From NCBI RefSeq assembly GCF_914767665.1, contig NC_059503.1, positions 7,440,001 to 7,504,000 on the forward strand: a stretch of 64,000 bases of DNA. Direction: 5' to 3'. Of this stretch, positions 1 to 11,200 are shown one piece after another. Source of the stretch: Harmonia axyridis (taxonomy: Eukaryota; Arthropoda; Insecta; Coleoptera; Coccinellidae). Below the pieces are notes generated by a model, which saw only the letters and a list, made by a program, of their open reading frames with translations, had not been told where the DNA came from and did no database searches. The translations under genes and the position numbers were made by a program. Positions within the stretch are counted from its first letter, which is position 1. Each line of letters begins with the position of its first letter.

Positions 1-1293
1 TGAGGTATATAACTTTAAGTTGACATTACTGTTCAAGATGGCGACCGATTTGATAGCTGTCAAGTGATTTATTCTCAGTTTGGTTTGGCAATTCATCATG
101 ATTTATTTCGAAAATAATGTTTCTCTAATTCTGTGGTTATACCGTTCATTCTTCCACATCTTGTAGAACAAAATAGTGCGAGAATATATCAGAAACGCAC
201 AGTTTTCATGGTTGTATTTTATTATTCTATGTTGGTACTCCGAACTTTCCGCCACTGCTTTATCTGTCCATATATCAATTTGCCTTAAAGAAATTAGTTC
301 TGCCAACCAACATTTTTCAATGCAAAAATCACTAAATTATATTTATGGAAATATTTCATTAATTTCAATGAAAATGCAATGAATTAGAGAAAATAATGTA
401 TAATACTCGTACAGAAGACTCATTCTACCACTCGTTCATTCCAAAACTCGCCACTTCGTGGCTCGTTTTTGAACTTTGAACTTGTGGAAGAATATCAATG
501 CCTTCTGCACTTGTATTATAAATAACTATTCTGTGCGGAATACGTATCGCGCACTACGTCCATTTTATTTTGTTTAGCGATGAAGCGCACTTCTGGTTGA
601 ATGGCTACGTCAACAAACAAAACTGCCGCATTTGGAGTGAAGCTAATCCTTAAGTGTATTTGGAAACACTGTTTCATCCAGAAAAATTGACTGTTTGGTG
701 CGCTTTATGGGCTGGTGGAATCATTGGTCCGTACTTCTTCAAGAACGATGATGACCAGAAAGTTACAGTCAATGGTGATCGGTATAGAGCCATGATTACT
801 AACTTTTTCATTCCTGAATTGAACAACCATGATGTCCAGGAGCTGTGGTTCCAACAAGACGGCGCAACATGTCACACAGCTCGTGCCACAATCGATTTAT
901 TGAAAGACACGTTTGGTGACCGCCTAATTTCACGTTTTGGACCTGTGAATTGGCCTCCAAGGTCTCGTGATTTAACACCGCTAGACTACTTTCTGTGGGG
1001 CTATGTAAAGTCATTGGTCTATGCGGATAAGCCACAAACCCTTGACCATTTGGAAGACAACATTCGCCGTGTTATCGCCGATATACGGCCACAAATGTTG
1101 GAAAAAGTCATCGAAAATTGGACGTCCAGATTGGACTACATCGGAGCCAGCCGTGGCGGTCATATGCCAGAAATCATATTTGAAATGTAATGCCACAAGA
1201 TTATCTTGCGGATAAATAAAATTTATGTCAATCGAATAATCCATCGTTATTTTATTTCAATTTAAAGTTCTATAGCTCTAATAAAACACCCTT
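1..1293 (+). mobile_element. Mariner-like element, family 1, copy 1 (cut by window edge, interrupted)
   Basis: A Tc1/mariner-superfamily element. The window starts just inside its 5' terminal inverted repeat. The 3' end is CACCCTT at 1293 followed by the target dinucleotide TA. An open frame at 654-1190 (178 aa) covers the C-terminal catalytic part of the transposase: the second catalytic Asp lies in QQDGATCHTA and the third in PLDYFLWGY, with 41 residues between them (DD41D-type spacing). The first-Asp motif (FSDEAHFW) lies upstream, around 572-600. It is not joined to the 178-aa frame because a stop codon (TAA at 651-653) separates them. The helix-turn-helix start of the transposase is deleted here (the sequence jumps from ATTCATCATG to ATTTATTTCG near 100). 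A 410-bp foreign repeat is inserted at about 120-529. The copy is inactive. Confidence 0.9.
120..529 (+). repeat. 410-bp nested repeat inserted in mariner copy 1
   Basis: This segment is absent from the other family-1 mariner copies, which run straight from AAAATAATGG to CTGTGCGG. A near-identical 410-bp copy lies at 19557-19966 inside a hAT element. It begins TTTCTCTAATTC, and the inverse GAATTAGAGAAA recurs at about 379-390. A second inverted pair (ATTCTTCCACA and TGTGGAAGAAT) lies further in. A short GCCAC-TTC-GTGGC hairpin lies near 450-462. It has no coding capacity. I see no clear target-site duplication. It may be a fold-back or MITE-like element of unknown superfamily. Confidence 0.75.
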
Positions 1294-1295
1294 TA

Positions 1296-4253
1296 CAATA
1301 AAATAAAATTCTATTCATTTCTCTGGAAATTTACTGGGTTTTTTAATATGACATTGAAACATATTATTGGAAAACCCTTCATATCAGAATCAATTCCTTG
1401 GTGTGTTTTGCTGCTTCCTTGGAGTTTGGAAGTTGTGCGTAATGATTAAAATTACCTGTACTTTGTTCGCAAATAAAGAATGGACAATTCGCACAAACAC
1501 TAGAATAAATCGTGAACAGACAATGGGGTCGTTTTTTCGGAAAGTGAAAATCTAAATAAAACACTCGAGACTCAGCGATAACGTTTATTTTGAATTTAAT
1601 CCCTCCGATTTGCTTGTGCATATGACTTTAAATGGTACTTGGACGTAAGCAGTAAACTACTTGAGAGCTGTTGATAACGTTTGCCTAACGTATATAGCCA
1701 ATTTTTCTGAGATTTGCTATCATTCATGTAGTGCTTTGAGATCTAGTTTCAAGATGAGTGTCTTAGGATCTGAAGCTCTTCGGAGCTGTGCTTAATTTTG
1801 TGAGTTTGATACTTTGTAAGGAATTTACATTTCTTTTGATTGAACTCAATCAAAGGATTGGGGAATCAAAGGATTGAAAGAATTGATAATTCCTCGTACT
1901 GAACAAAAAGCTTTCAATTATAAAACATCAATACCAATTCTAGTTAGTCTAGTGTATAGCTGAAAGTTCTTTGCTTCTGTATCTTTTGATCTTTTATGTC
2001 TTATATTTCTTGCTTCGGTTTTTTAGGATCATTGGTAATTATTTAATAATTAATATAATCCCCCTGAAATTTTCACATGTCCACGTTTCAGAATGTGTTG
2101 AATCCAAAAATCAATTCGTTTGGATGAAAAACAAATGAAAGTTATTCAAAGGCCTCCTCGTATAAAACATCGAAAAACCAAGCCACCATTACTTCTAAAG
2201 TGGACGTAAAACGCTGGAGAAGTCAACCGTTCGATTCGTTGCAATTAACAGTTGAAAACTCGTAAATTTTCGAAATTTGGCAGTTTCCCAACAGCAGAAT
2301 GTAGGACATCTGCAGTTTGCATGTTCCAACGGTCCTGAATCATATTTTCTAGAGCAATTACTTCGCTGTACCTGCTCCACAAGAGTCCACCCACCAACTT
2401 CAGAAGTGGGTTTCGGTTTTTCACTATTCTCTTTCAGCTCTCTTGCACCATCACCAACTAACGAAGACTCTCGGGTCAGTGTTCTGTTGTAACGGTGCAG
2501 AGCCTCCTTTATATCGTTACAATGTTCTTTATGTTTCATGCTACATCTTGCGTCGTTTTATTTCGAATTGGCACTGTGCTAAGTATCGCGATGGTGTCGG
2601 TTTTATAACTCTTTTTCCTTCGTGAGTGGGTTCTTTTTCGAATTTTGGTGGGTTAAACAGTGTTGTCTGTGAGTATTGGACGAATATGGGGCTTTAGAAA
2701 GGTATTGGAGAGTAATCACTTCATAATAATGACTGTCTTTCATTTAGAGATAATTCTGGTACAATGAATCATGCTCGATTCATCTTAATTGTTAATATCG
2801 CTCGATGAACAAAAGAACCATATGAAAACCAAAAGAAATTGTTCTAACATTTTCATACTACTCATCAGATATCTTTTGAGATTAATATAAAATAATACAG
2901 AACTTGAACATTAAAAAAAAGATTAATAAATAATATAAATGTTGTTTTGCAACAGCTTTTATTAATAATACAAGACAGAAATATTCTCTTATTATAATCT
3001 AGTAGATAATTTCATTGCAGTAGTATGTCTGTATAATCAGTTAGGCGCCTATAATATCCCCCTGTATCGACCAATTAATATTATCAAACAACGCTAATCT
3101 CCTCTTTTCTTAACCCGGTATATTCTGAGAATTTCCAATCTTTCCAAGAAGACATTTACCGTTTGAATCATTCAAAAAAAAAACACACGTGTAAAATAAT
3201 TGACAATAATTTCCTTAAAGATTCGAGAATGACAAATTTTTTATCAGTCTGTGTTGTTCGCCGAAAGAATCGAGTTCTTGGAGGTCTTCAAAATCTCAAA
3301 TAAGCAAAATGAGCGCTCTTCCAATCGTTTTTAATATGAGGTAAGGTTCAAAAATAACTTCAACGTTCTTGGTAGTTCCGATTTAACTATTGCAATATTT
3401 TCAAGGTAGCTCTCTTACTTTCAAAAATGTGTAAATAGTGCTTAATTACCTCTTAGAATATCCGCATGAAATTCCTTATTGCAATTTCTTTGGCAATGGC
3501 CTACTTACCTAATAAATCATAATGCTTTATTGAATTGGTATTTCATAAATTTCGCAAGACAACAGCGGAAGCAATGTAGTTTCAGTTTTCAATAACCAAT
3601 ATAAAGATAATAAATTGAATGAAATGATAAAACATCTACCAATTCATCATGTTGCAAGATTCTCAACCAACTTTTGTTAGTTTCCTACTCGAATAAAACA
3701 TGAACTTCAAATCATTTTCGTTAGGAGCAGAAATTGAAAGGTACTGAATTGAAATTCTAGGAAAGTACCCATTTTAGGTCATGAAATAAATGACACTTAA
3801 CATTCTCTTCCAACCAAAACAACTATAATGATCAGTCAGTATTATAACATCGAACTTTGAGGACCGTTATTATTAAGTATGTAATAACATGTGTTGGAGC
3901 AATTAGAGACAGCGTAGATGTACATTTCCTTTTAGACTTTGTAGTTTCAGGAGAGATACAGTTATATTGTTAGTATTGAATCATAATTAAAAGTGTTATT
4001 AGCAATTACTGACCTTGCCACATTAGGCGATTCCGTTCAATTCAATTAAAAATCAATAGTTCCTCAATTCCAAAATCTTCGACGTTTTGACGTACAAGGG
4101 AACCTACTCTTTATAAGCCTTGACTATTTTAATATCATTTCAGACGTTATAGACAATCTGCTCTAATAAAATTGACCACAAACTAAACCTTGCGGTACAC
4201 CTTGATATCTGCTAACTTTTTTATTGAAGACTGATTTATCTCTTTATTTTCAG
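1296..4253. other. Upstream region of the SLC6 gene, no firm gene
   Basis: About 3 kb of AT-rich DNA between mariner copy 1 and the first recognised SLC6 exon. It probably holds the promoter and any 5' exons, because the first recognised exon is preceded by a splice acceptor and its frame stays open back to that acceptor. A 114-codon open frame lies on the minus strand at 2195-2539 in a GC-richer patch (about 2160-2620). It resembles no family I know and is not called a gene. Confidence 0.5.
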
Positions 4254-7200
4254 ACCATGTGATAGAACTAGACGTAACGACATGCCAGAGGCTGCAAGTC
4301 CTTTAGGACAATGGCCGCACAGCTTAAGCTCCACCCTTGCCTGCCTAAGCTGCACGCTTGGCCTTTTCAACATATCAAGATTCGCCATTCTCACTGTCCA
4401 TTTCGGATCAAACTTCATATTCCAGTTCATGATATTGTCAGTGTTCTTCGGACTTCCGATGTATACTCTTCAGATGTGCTTAGGACAACAACTTGGAGCA
4501 GGCGTTATAGACATGTGGAGGATATCACCTTTGTTCCAAGGAGTGGGGGTGTCTCTCTTTTTATCTCAAGCTCTTATAGGAGTTTACAGTATTATAGGAG
4601 TCTCTTGGATGTTTGTCTTCTTCAGAGACTCCTTCATTGCAAGAACTGATAGATACAAATGGGCTGAGCCTTTTATATATTACAGAGATGGTAAGACGAG
4701 TGAAGATTATATATTTTTACATCGTTCAACTTATTTGGAATGTTTCAGCAAATCATAACACATTCAACGCTACTCAGAAGCTTCAACCTGGAACTGTAGC
4801 CGACTATTTCAATACAGTGGTTCTCCAAAGACAACATTTGGCTTCTGGAAGTGAATATGGAACCATTAAGTTCCAGATGGCCTTCAATTTGGCTGTAGTG
4901 TGGATGATTGTGTTTGTGTCGTTAAGCAAAGGACTTAAATCTTATGGAAAAGTGATCTATGTTTTTACTTTAGTGCCAGTATTCGGGATGTTCATCTTAT
5001 GCGCGAAAGTTTTGGGAATGATGCCTCCCAATTTTATCAACCATATGTTCCCTGAGTCATCTTGGGATGAATTCTTCTTAAATTCGAGGGTAAGACATTG
5101 CTAAGTTTTGGAGTTTAATTTATGTCTTCTTCTAACGCTATTCCGTAACTGATTACAAGGAGATGCTAATATTTCTTTTCGTTGTAGAGTTGGCTAGCAG
5201 CAGCCCAAGAAACCTTTCTGACATGGGGTTTGTTAGGAGCAGCAGTCATGCAAATCACATCACACAATAAAGAGAAACGTCTCCTTCAAAGAGATTCTAG
5301 TCTTGTAGCTGTAATTACTTTCATAGTTCTACTTCTTGTTGCTTTTTTGGCTAATACTTGTGTTCAAATACTGAAAGCAGCTGGATACTACTATGTTCCG
5401 AGTTCTTTTGGTGAGTAATAGGCTATGTAGATTTATTGGGAGGGAATTGTTCTTTTTCTGTCTACATTTCTGTCCAATTAGACATCTTGAGTGGATATAT
5501 TTGAGCTTGACTAACAATATTTTACTTCACAGAGAACAATAACTCGTATATATTTCTAAGAATGCAGACTGATCCCCTTCCTACTACTTTGGGAAATACC
5601 CCTATCAGATACATGATCCACAATTCCTTTATTTTGGGAGAAAAAGTTATGAGGCCTTTTATGGACCCTACAAAAGAAAGTGGTTATCAGGTTGGTAATT
5701 TTCTATAGCATGTTCAGGATTATCCTCTTATGCCTTTCAATAAAAACTAAATGAAAATAACTTTTTGTAGGTCTTGCGACTGGCGACCGAACTGATTCCT
5801 GCCACATTCGCAGTCCTAGGACCAGAGAGAATTTCTTCATTTTGGGCCGTATTGTTCTACTTTATCCTGATTCTATTTGGTATTGCACAACAGTTGGCGA
5901 TTTGGCATTGTGTGATTACTGGCATTATGGCTATTAAAGCAAGCGCCCTGAAATCTTGGGAGACAACTATAACATTCTTTAGTTGCTCTTTTGGTTTTCT
6001 CTTGGGGCTTCCCATGGCTACTGAGGTAAGAAGCAGGAATAGTCAGGATATTCCATTCTTCATAATTGTATTATTTCTATTCTCAATGGATTTTTTTTCA
6101 GTTGGGGATTTATGTGGTCTATGTCTTGGACTATACCATTGGAGGAATGTGGTGGCTTTTAACCATAATCTTCCTTCAAATTGTAGCTGTATTCATGGTC
6201 CGTGGAAGACCTTATAGTGGCGATAACATTGTTTTGGCACTCTTCAGCTCGAATGGGCACTCATGCTTAACCAGCTGGCTGCCTCTACTCTTAACCTTTA
6301 TCTGGAATGTGATACTACCTGTAGCTATAGTGGTAAGTTAGAAGAACCATTGCTAAATAGTTTAACCTTAATCAATAACCTTCATTTTTGTTACAGGTGT
6401 TGTGTATTTCAACCTTCAAAAACGGCCATTTCAAGGAGATGTTCATTTGGCATCACGCACCAGTTGCAGAATACTGGCCACTGATTGTACGTCAGATTGG
6501 ATCCATGCTGCAACTCCTTCCAGTGCTCTGTGTACCGATAGTGGCTGTCATACAAAGCTATCGCTATCTGAACAATGGACCATCTGATATTCTCGATGTA
6601 AGTCCCATCGAGCGAATGTAATATTGAAATCAAACTTATCCACAATTCAAATTGATCTATCCTAAATTCTTCCATTTTCACGCTCTCTTAGAATTATGTG
6701 GATCCAGTGGCGGAGATCGAAAGATATGTTAGTATTTCTTAAGATAAGACGTTGATTGGTTTGTCTTGACCTTCTCACTATCCGGTTTTTCTGTTACAGA
6801 GGATTCAGCTGTTGTATCGCCCACCTATTGGGGACCACATGGACGACCTAGCTATCCAAGAGGCGGCAGCGGCTTCGCGGATGAACAACCAGATCAGCAA
6901 CATGTTGGCTGAAGATCCTCCTCCGAAGTATACACCTCCACCGTCCTATACAACTGCTACTGGTGTAAGAATTGCCAAGTTTCTTCGGCAGAGCATTAGA
7001 AGGAGCGTTAGAAGGTTGGCAAATGTTTTGGGGGAGAGCTCCAACGTAAGACCAAGAGCGTCCATACCTCAACCTCAACTACCACCTCCAGATTACAGTG
7101 CGGTGTTGGTTGAAATGAACCAAGCAGGCTCGAATCCCTCCAACCTACCAATTACAGTGATAGACGTACCAGCACCATCGAACAATGTGAGACTGTCAAC

Positions 7201-7474
7201 TCTGGAACGATTAAGAACACTTCAGCCTACTCAAGGTGCATCTGCTATTACCGCTGCTGAAGTTGCTTGTATATTGAGAAGTAGTTTCAGGAGAAGTACT
7301 GTTAGGAGGAACAGAGTTGATTTGGAGAATCAATTCACTGATAATAGTATAGCTTCTTTGAGTGCTGAGAACCTGATAGACTCTGCTGCTCCTATTGGAG
7401 AGACTTCGTTGGTTCTTGACCACTTGCCTAATAGTTCTGATGAGAATGAAGACAAAATTACAACTGTGATATAG
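4254..7474 (+). CDS. Divergent SLC6 (neurotransmitter:sodium symporter) family transporter
   Basis: A plasma-membrane solute transporter of the SLC6 fold. Coding exons: 4254-4690 (first in-frame ATG at 4282), 4749-5089, 5188-5410, 5533-5690, 5771-6025, 6102-6332, 6397-6597, 6692-6727 and 6800-7474. All join in frame with GT-AG introns, giving about 842 aa from the ATG at 4282. Exon 1 holds TM1-TM3. Its TM1 reads GLFNISRF where typical members have GLGNIWRF. TM6 (exon 3) reads WLAAAQETFLTW against the usual WxDAxxQxFFSL. The usual TM8 sodium-site motif is also not conserved, so ion coupling may be altered. The last exon is a roughly 220-residue cytoplasmic tail rich in Arg and Pro with three PPxY motifs (PPKY, PPSY, PPDY). 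It resembles the insect orphan transporter bedraggled, but I have not verified orthology. The frame is open from the exon 1 acceptor, so the true start may lie in an upstream exon. Confidence 0.88.
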
Positions 7475-7794
7475 GATAAGATTGATAAGTTATATTAGCT
7501 TATAAGGCGAAAAATTGTACATATCGAAATATAAATTTCAAACATTTCTTCATTCTTGTTATTTTTTTCGACCCAAATATTGATTTGTGGCCATAATTAA
7601 GAAAGTTAAATTCAACAAAAGAACATACACATATTAAGACCATTGTTAAATTGGAATTGAAAATAGATCAATTGTGATCTTTTTAAGGGTCTGCAATCTG
7701 TTGATATATTGCTAAAAAGTTTTCCAAACTTTGATAACTTATTTTCTTGTATAAGTCACTCTTCTATGCAAAACGCATTATACATATGGTGTGA
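7475..7794. other. 3' flank of the SLC6 gene
   Basis: AT-rich presumed 3' UTR and intergenic DNA. No canonical AATAAA was found close to the stop codon; ATATAAAT near 7529 is the nearest candidate. No other feature was seen. Confidence 0.4.
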
Positions 7795-8110
7795 AAATAA
7801 CCTTCACACAAATGGTGGCAGCATCAGGAAAATAAATCATTTGTTCATACCTTTATAAAGATGAAGGAACCGTCATTATCAATGAAGATGAACAAGTTGC
7901 AATATTACAGAAACCTGATGAGATTTGCTAGTACTCAATCAATTCTTTTTTCAACAAAATGGAGCAAGATTTTACTCATTAATGATAACAGTTGGGAATT
8001 TTGAGTCTAATTGTTTGGCCACCACGCAACCCAGATTTGTATTCAATCAATTTTTTCTTTGAAGGTATCTTGAAGTTGAATTTGTTGGTAATTTACTCAA
8101 TGACTTGTGC
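7795..8110 (+). mobile_element. Decayed Tc1/mariner transposase remnant
   Basis: Frameshifted plus-strand translation gives FFQQNGARFYS near 7955 and then PPRNPDLYSINFFFEGILK near 8020. These match the mariner pattern of a second catalytic-Asp block (QQDGA.., here Asn replaces Asp) followed by WPPRSPDLxPxDFFLWGxLK. There is no open frame and no termini were recognised. It is an old fossil, clearly more decayed than the family-1 copies. Confidence 0.6.
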
Positions 8111-8251
8111 AAAAGAAAGAATATTTCTATGAATAGGTATCGTGCTTTATTTCCGATTACAATACGCTAATACAAAATTATATTTACCGCAGTACATTCA
8201 ACGAGTGAGTATATAAACGACACGTGTATATTATATAAAAATCTTCCTGTA

Positions 8252-11200
8252 TTACCTACTGGTATTGATGTAAATTGCTAAGTTAATGAGGTCATTTCCT
8301 AAGAAAAAATCTGAAGTTACAATGTTCACCCTGTGATTCCATTCTCTAACCCACCTTGTGAGGTTTGGATTGACGTCGTTTGCGAGTTTTCTCAATTTGT
8401 TTCTTCTTAAAAGGACATCCTTGAAAGTAGGGGTTAGTTCAGCCATTATTGCATGGAACATTGCGTTTTTCGTCGATTCCCTGTTTAAGAAGTTTTCCAG
8501 AAATTGCTTGAGGGAGCTCACACATGTCGTGTCTGCCCAGGCGTGTGGTATTGAAGGCCACAGCCACAAATACTCTGAAACAAGTAGGTTGTGAGAATAG
8601 AAAACATTTTGTTTAGTAAAATACTTGTAACGGGTGTTTTTTTCGAGGTATATTACTTTAAGTTGGCATTACTGTTCAAGATGACGACCGATTTAACAGC
8701 TGTCAAGTGATTTATTCTCAGTTTGGTTCGGCAATTCATCATGAATAGACTCACGCCTGAACAACGCTTGCAAATAAAGCAATTTTATTTCGAAAATAAT
8801 GGTTCTATGCGGAATACGTATCGCGCGCTACGTCCATTTTATTTTGTTTAGCGATGAAGCGCACTTCTGGTTGAATGGCTACTTCAACAAACAAAACTGC
8901 CGCATTTGGAGTGAAGCTAATCCCCAAGTGTATGTCGAAACACCGTTACATCCAGAAAAACTGACTTTTTGGTGCGCTTTATGGGCTGGTGGAATCATTG
9001 GTCTTTACTTCTTCAAAAACGATGATGGCCAGAACGTTACAGTCAATGGTGATCGGTATCGAGCCATGATTACTAAATTTTTCATTCCTGAATTGAACAA
9101 CCATGATGTCCAGGAGCTGTGGTTACAACAAGATGGCGCAACATGTCACACAGCCCGTGCCACAATCGATTTATTGAAAAACACGTTTGGTGACCGCCTA
9201 ATTTCACGTTTTGGACCTGTGAATTGGTCTCCAAGATCCTGTGATTTAACACCGCAAGACTACTTTCTGTGGGGCTATGTAAAGACATTGGTCTATGCGG
9301 ATAAGCCACAAACCCTTGACCATTTGGAAGACAACATTCGCCGTGTTATTGCCGATATACGGCCACAAATGTTGGAAAGTCATCGAAAATTGGACGTCCA
9401 GATTGGACTACATCCGAGCCAGCCGTGGCGGTCATATGCCAGAAATCATATTTAAAATGTAATGCCACAAGATTATCTTTCGGATAAATAAAATTCATGT
9501 CAATCGAATAATCCATCGTTGTTTTATTGCAATTTAAAGTTCTATAGCTCTAAAAAAACACCCTTTATTACTTGATTGATTGCATTAGTTGTTATTTCTA
9601 TGGATGTGATCAGTTTGAAATTTTTGCACTTACTTTCGGTATAGCACCATTCGGCATGTGTAAAAATAATATTTTTCCCAGCATCCCATATTTCATTCAA
9701 AGTGGGACCTTTGCAGTGGACGGACGAGTTTCTGACATAGGCATATGGCCCAAGTTCGTTATAAGTGTAATGTATAAACATCTCATGCAGATGATCTAGC
9801 CATTTCTTCGGCCTTGGGAACCGATGGAAGTCAACAATGAGTATTTCTTTGGGTGATTTCTCCAGGAATTTTTTTATTTCATCGAATACCCTCTCGACTC
9901 TCTGCACCCTGATGAAATCGTGGTTGATGTGAAAGCTGCAAATCAAGCAGGACAGAACTACTTTTGAAACAAAGGTTCTACTACGTAACATGCGAATTGA
10001 ATGTCCTATTTGGATCAACAACAATGCTACAGTCAAGACGTTTTGGGTGAAAAATGCGTCATGGCTAGCTTCCACATTTCAAAGAGCACGGTGCCAAAAT
10101 GAAGATCACTTTCATCTCTCAGAGTATTACATAATAAGCAAAATTGCTGATACTGGGTAACTAACAACCTCCGATAGCTTGAGCGTGCCATCGTTTTGGT
10201 TTATAAACAAAAGGGCAAATATTAATATATTTTGTACATACTTTTATATTTAAGAAGCCTTTGAAAAGTAGCCATGACGAACAAGGAAGTATCTGACTAG
10301 TTCTAACATGCTGTATATAAATATTGAGATACTCACGCAGGTCTATCATCTACCTCGAAATAACAAGCTATTCTCAAATCGAGGTATCTTATGCCAAAGA
10401 CCATCTGTTCCCAGATCGTTCTGTCTTGGTTTAAGACATAGTCTTTGGTGAAGAATGGGGCACCACCACAGCATGCAGAGTTGTGGGTTCCTGGTAATAT
10501 TATGTTTCCTAGGTGCTGATGGCCAAGACTATCTCTAAAAATATGATAATTTAGATTTTTCCAATAAGAATGATCCAATTCGAAATGGCAACAAGGTGTA
10601 TTATTTTTTGATCTTCCTTATGTCATTTGTGTTCAGGATCAGGAGGTTATGTCATTCATCATGGAAAGATACACGCTTGAATAACGTTTAGAAATTGTCA
10701 AATTGTTTTATCGAAATCAGTGCTCTTTTGTGAATACTGAAAACTATTTAACAATTTTCAAACGTTGTTGAAGCATGTTTCTTTTCATTATCATGGCATA
10801 ACCTACTGAAGACAATTGACATAAGAAATGTCAAAAAATAAGACACAATGTTGCCATTATTGAAAAACCCTATACTAACAACGATCTGAAACGAGTAGAC
10901 AAAATCTTTTTTGATGTTAAGTGAAGTTTTAGTACCTGTTATCTCCCATCCATGTAGGTTGAATCTTCAAAGATTGTATGTCGATAATCTGAAGATCCTC
11001 AGTAAACGAAACTATCCAATAGGGGAGATCTTGAGGTCCAACATACCCCGGATACGTTGAGTTGTAGCACCAATTTCCGGGTAGTTTATTCAGATTGAAT
11101 TTGATTTGGGTCTTGTAGTAGCCTTTAGGATGCTCTCTCGCTCTAATTTTCACGTATAAATGAGTTTCACACTGCAAATTGATTCGTTATTATTATATTA

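Noticed and set aside
176..382. Open frame MREYIRNAQFSW.. repeated at 19613-19804
   Set aside because: Both lie in the 410-bp non-coding repeat. The shared frame only reflects repeat similarity, and the frame ends differ.
120..529. Helitron interpretation of the 410-bp repeat because of its GCCAC-TTC-GTGGC hairpin
   Set aside because: The hairpin is about 70 bases from the right end, the end is not CTRR, and the left end is not a clean TC at an A-T junction.
2195..2539. 114-codon minus-strand open frame in a GC-richer patch
   Set aside because: No family motif, no splice or promoter support, and its complementary strand is also partly open. Not called as a gene.
4170..4200. Minus-strand GGTGTACCGCAAGGT encodes GVPQG, the reverse transcriptase signature; a similar GVPQG lies at about 27820
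   Set aside because: The sequence on either side does not continue the RT motif and quickly meets stops. Treated as chance or as a fragment too small to call.
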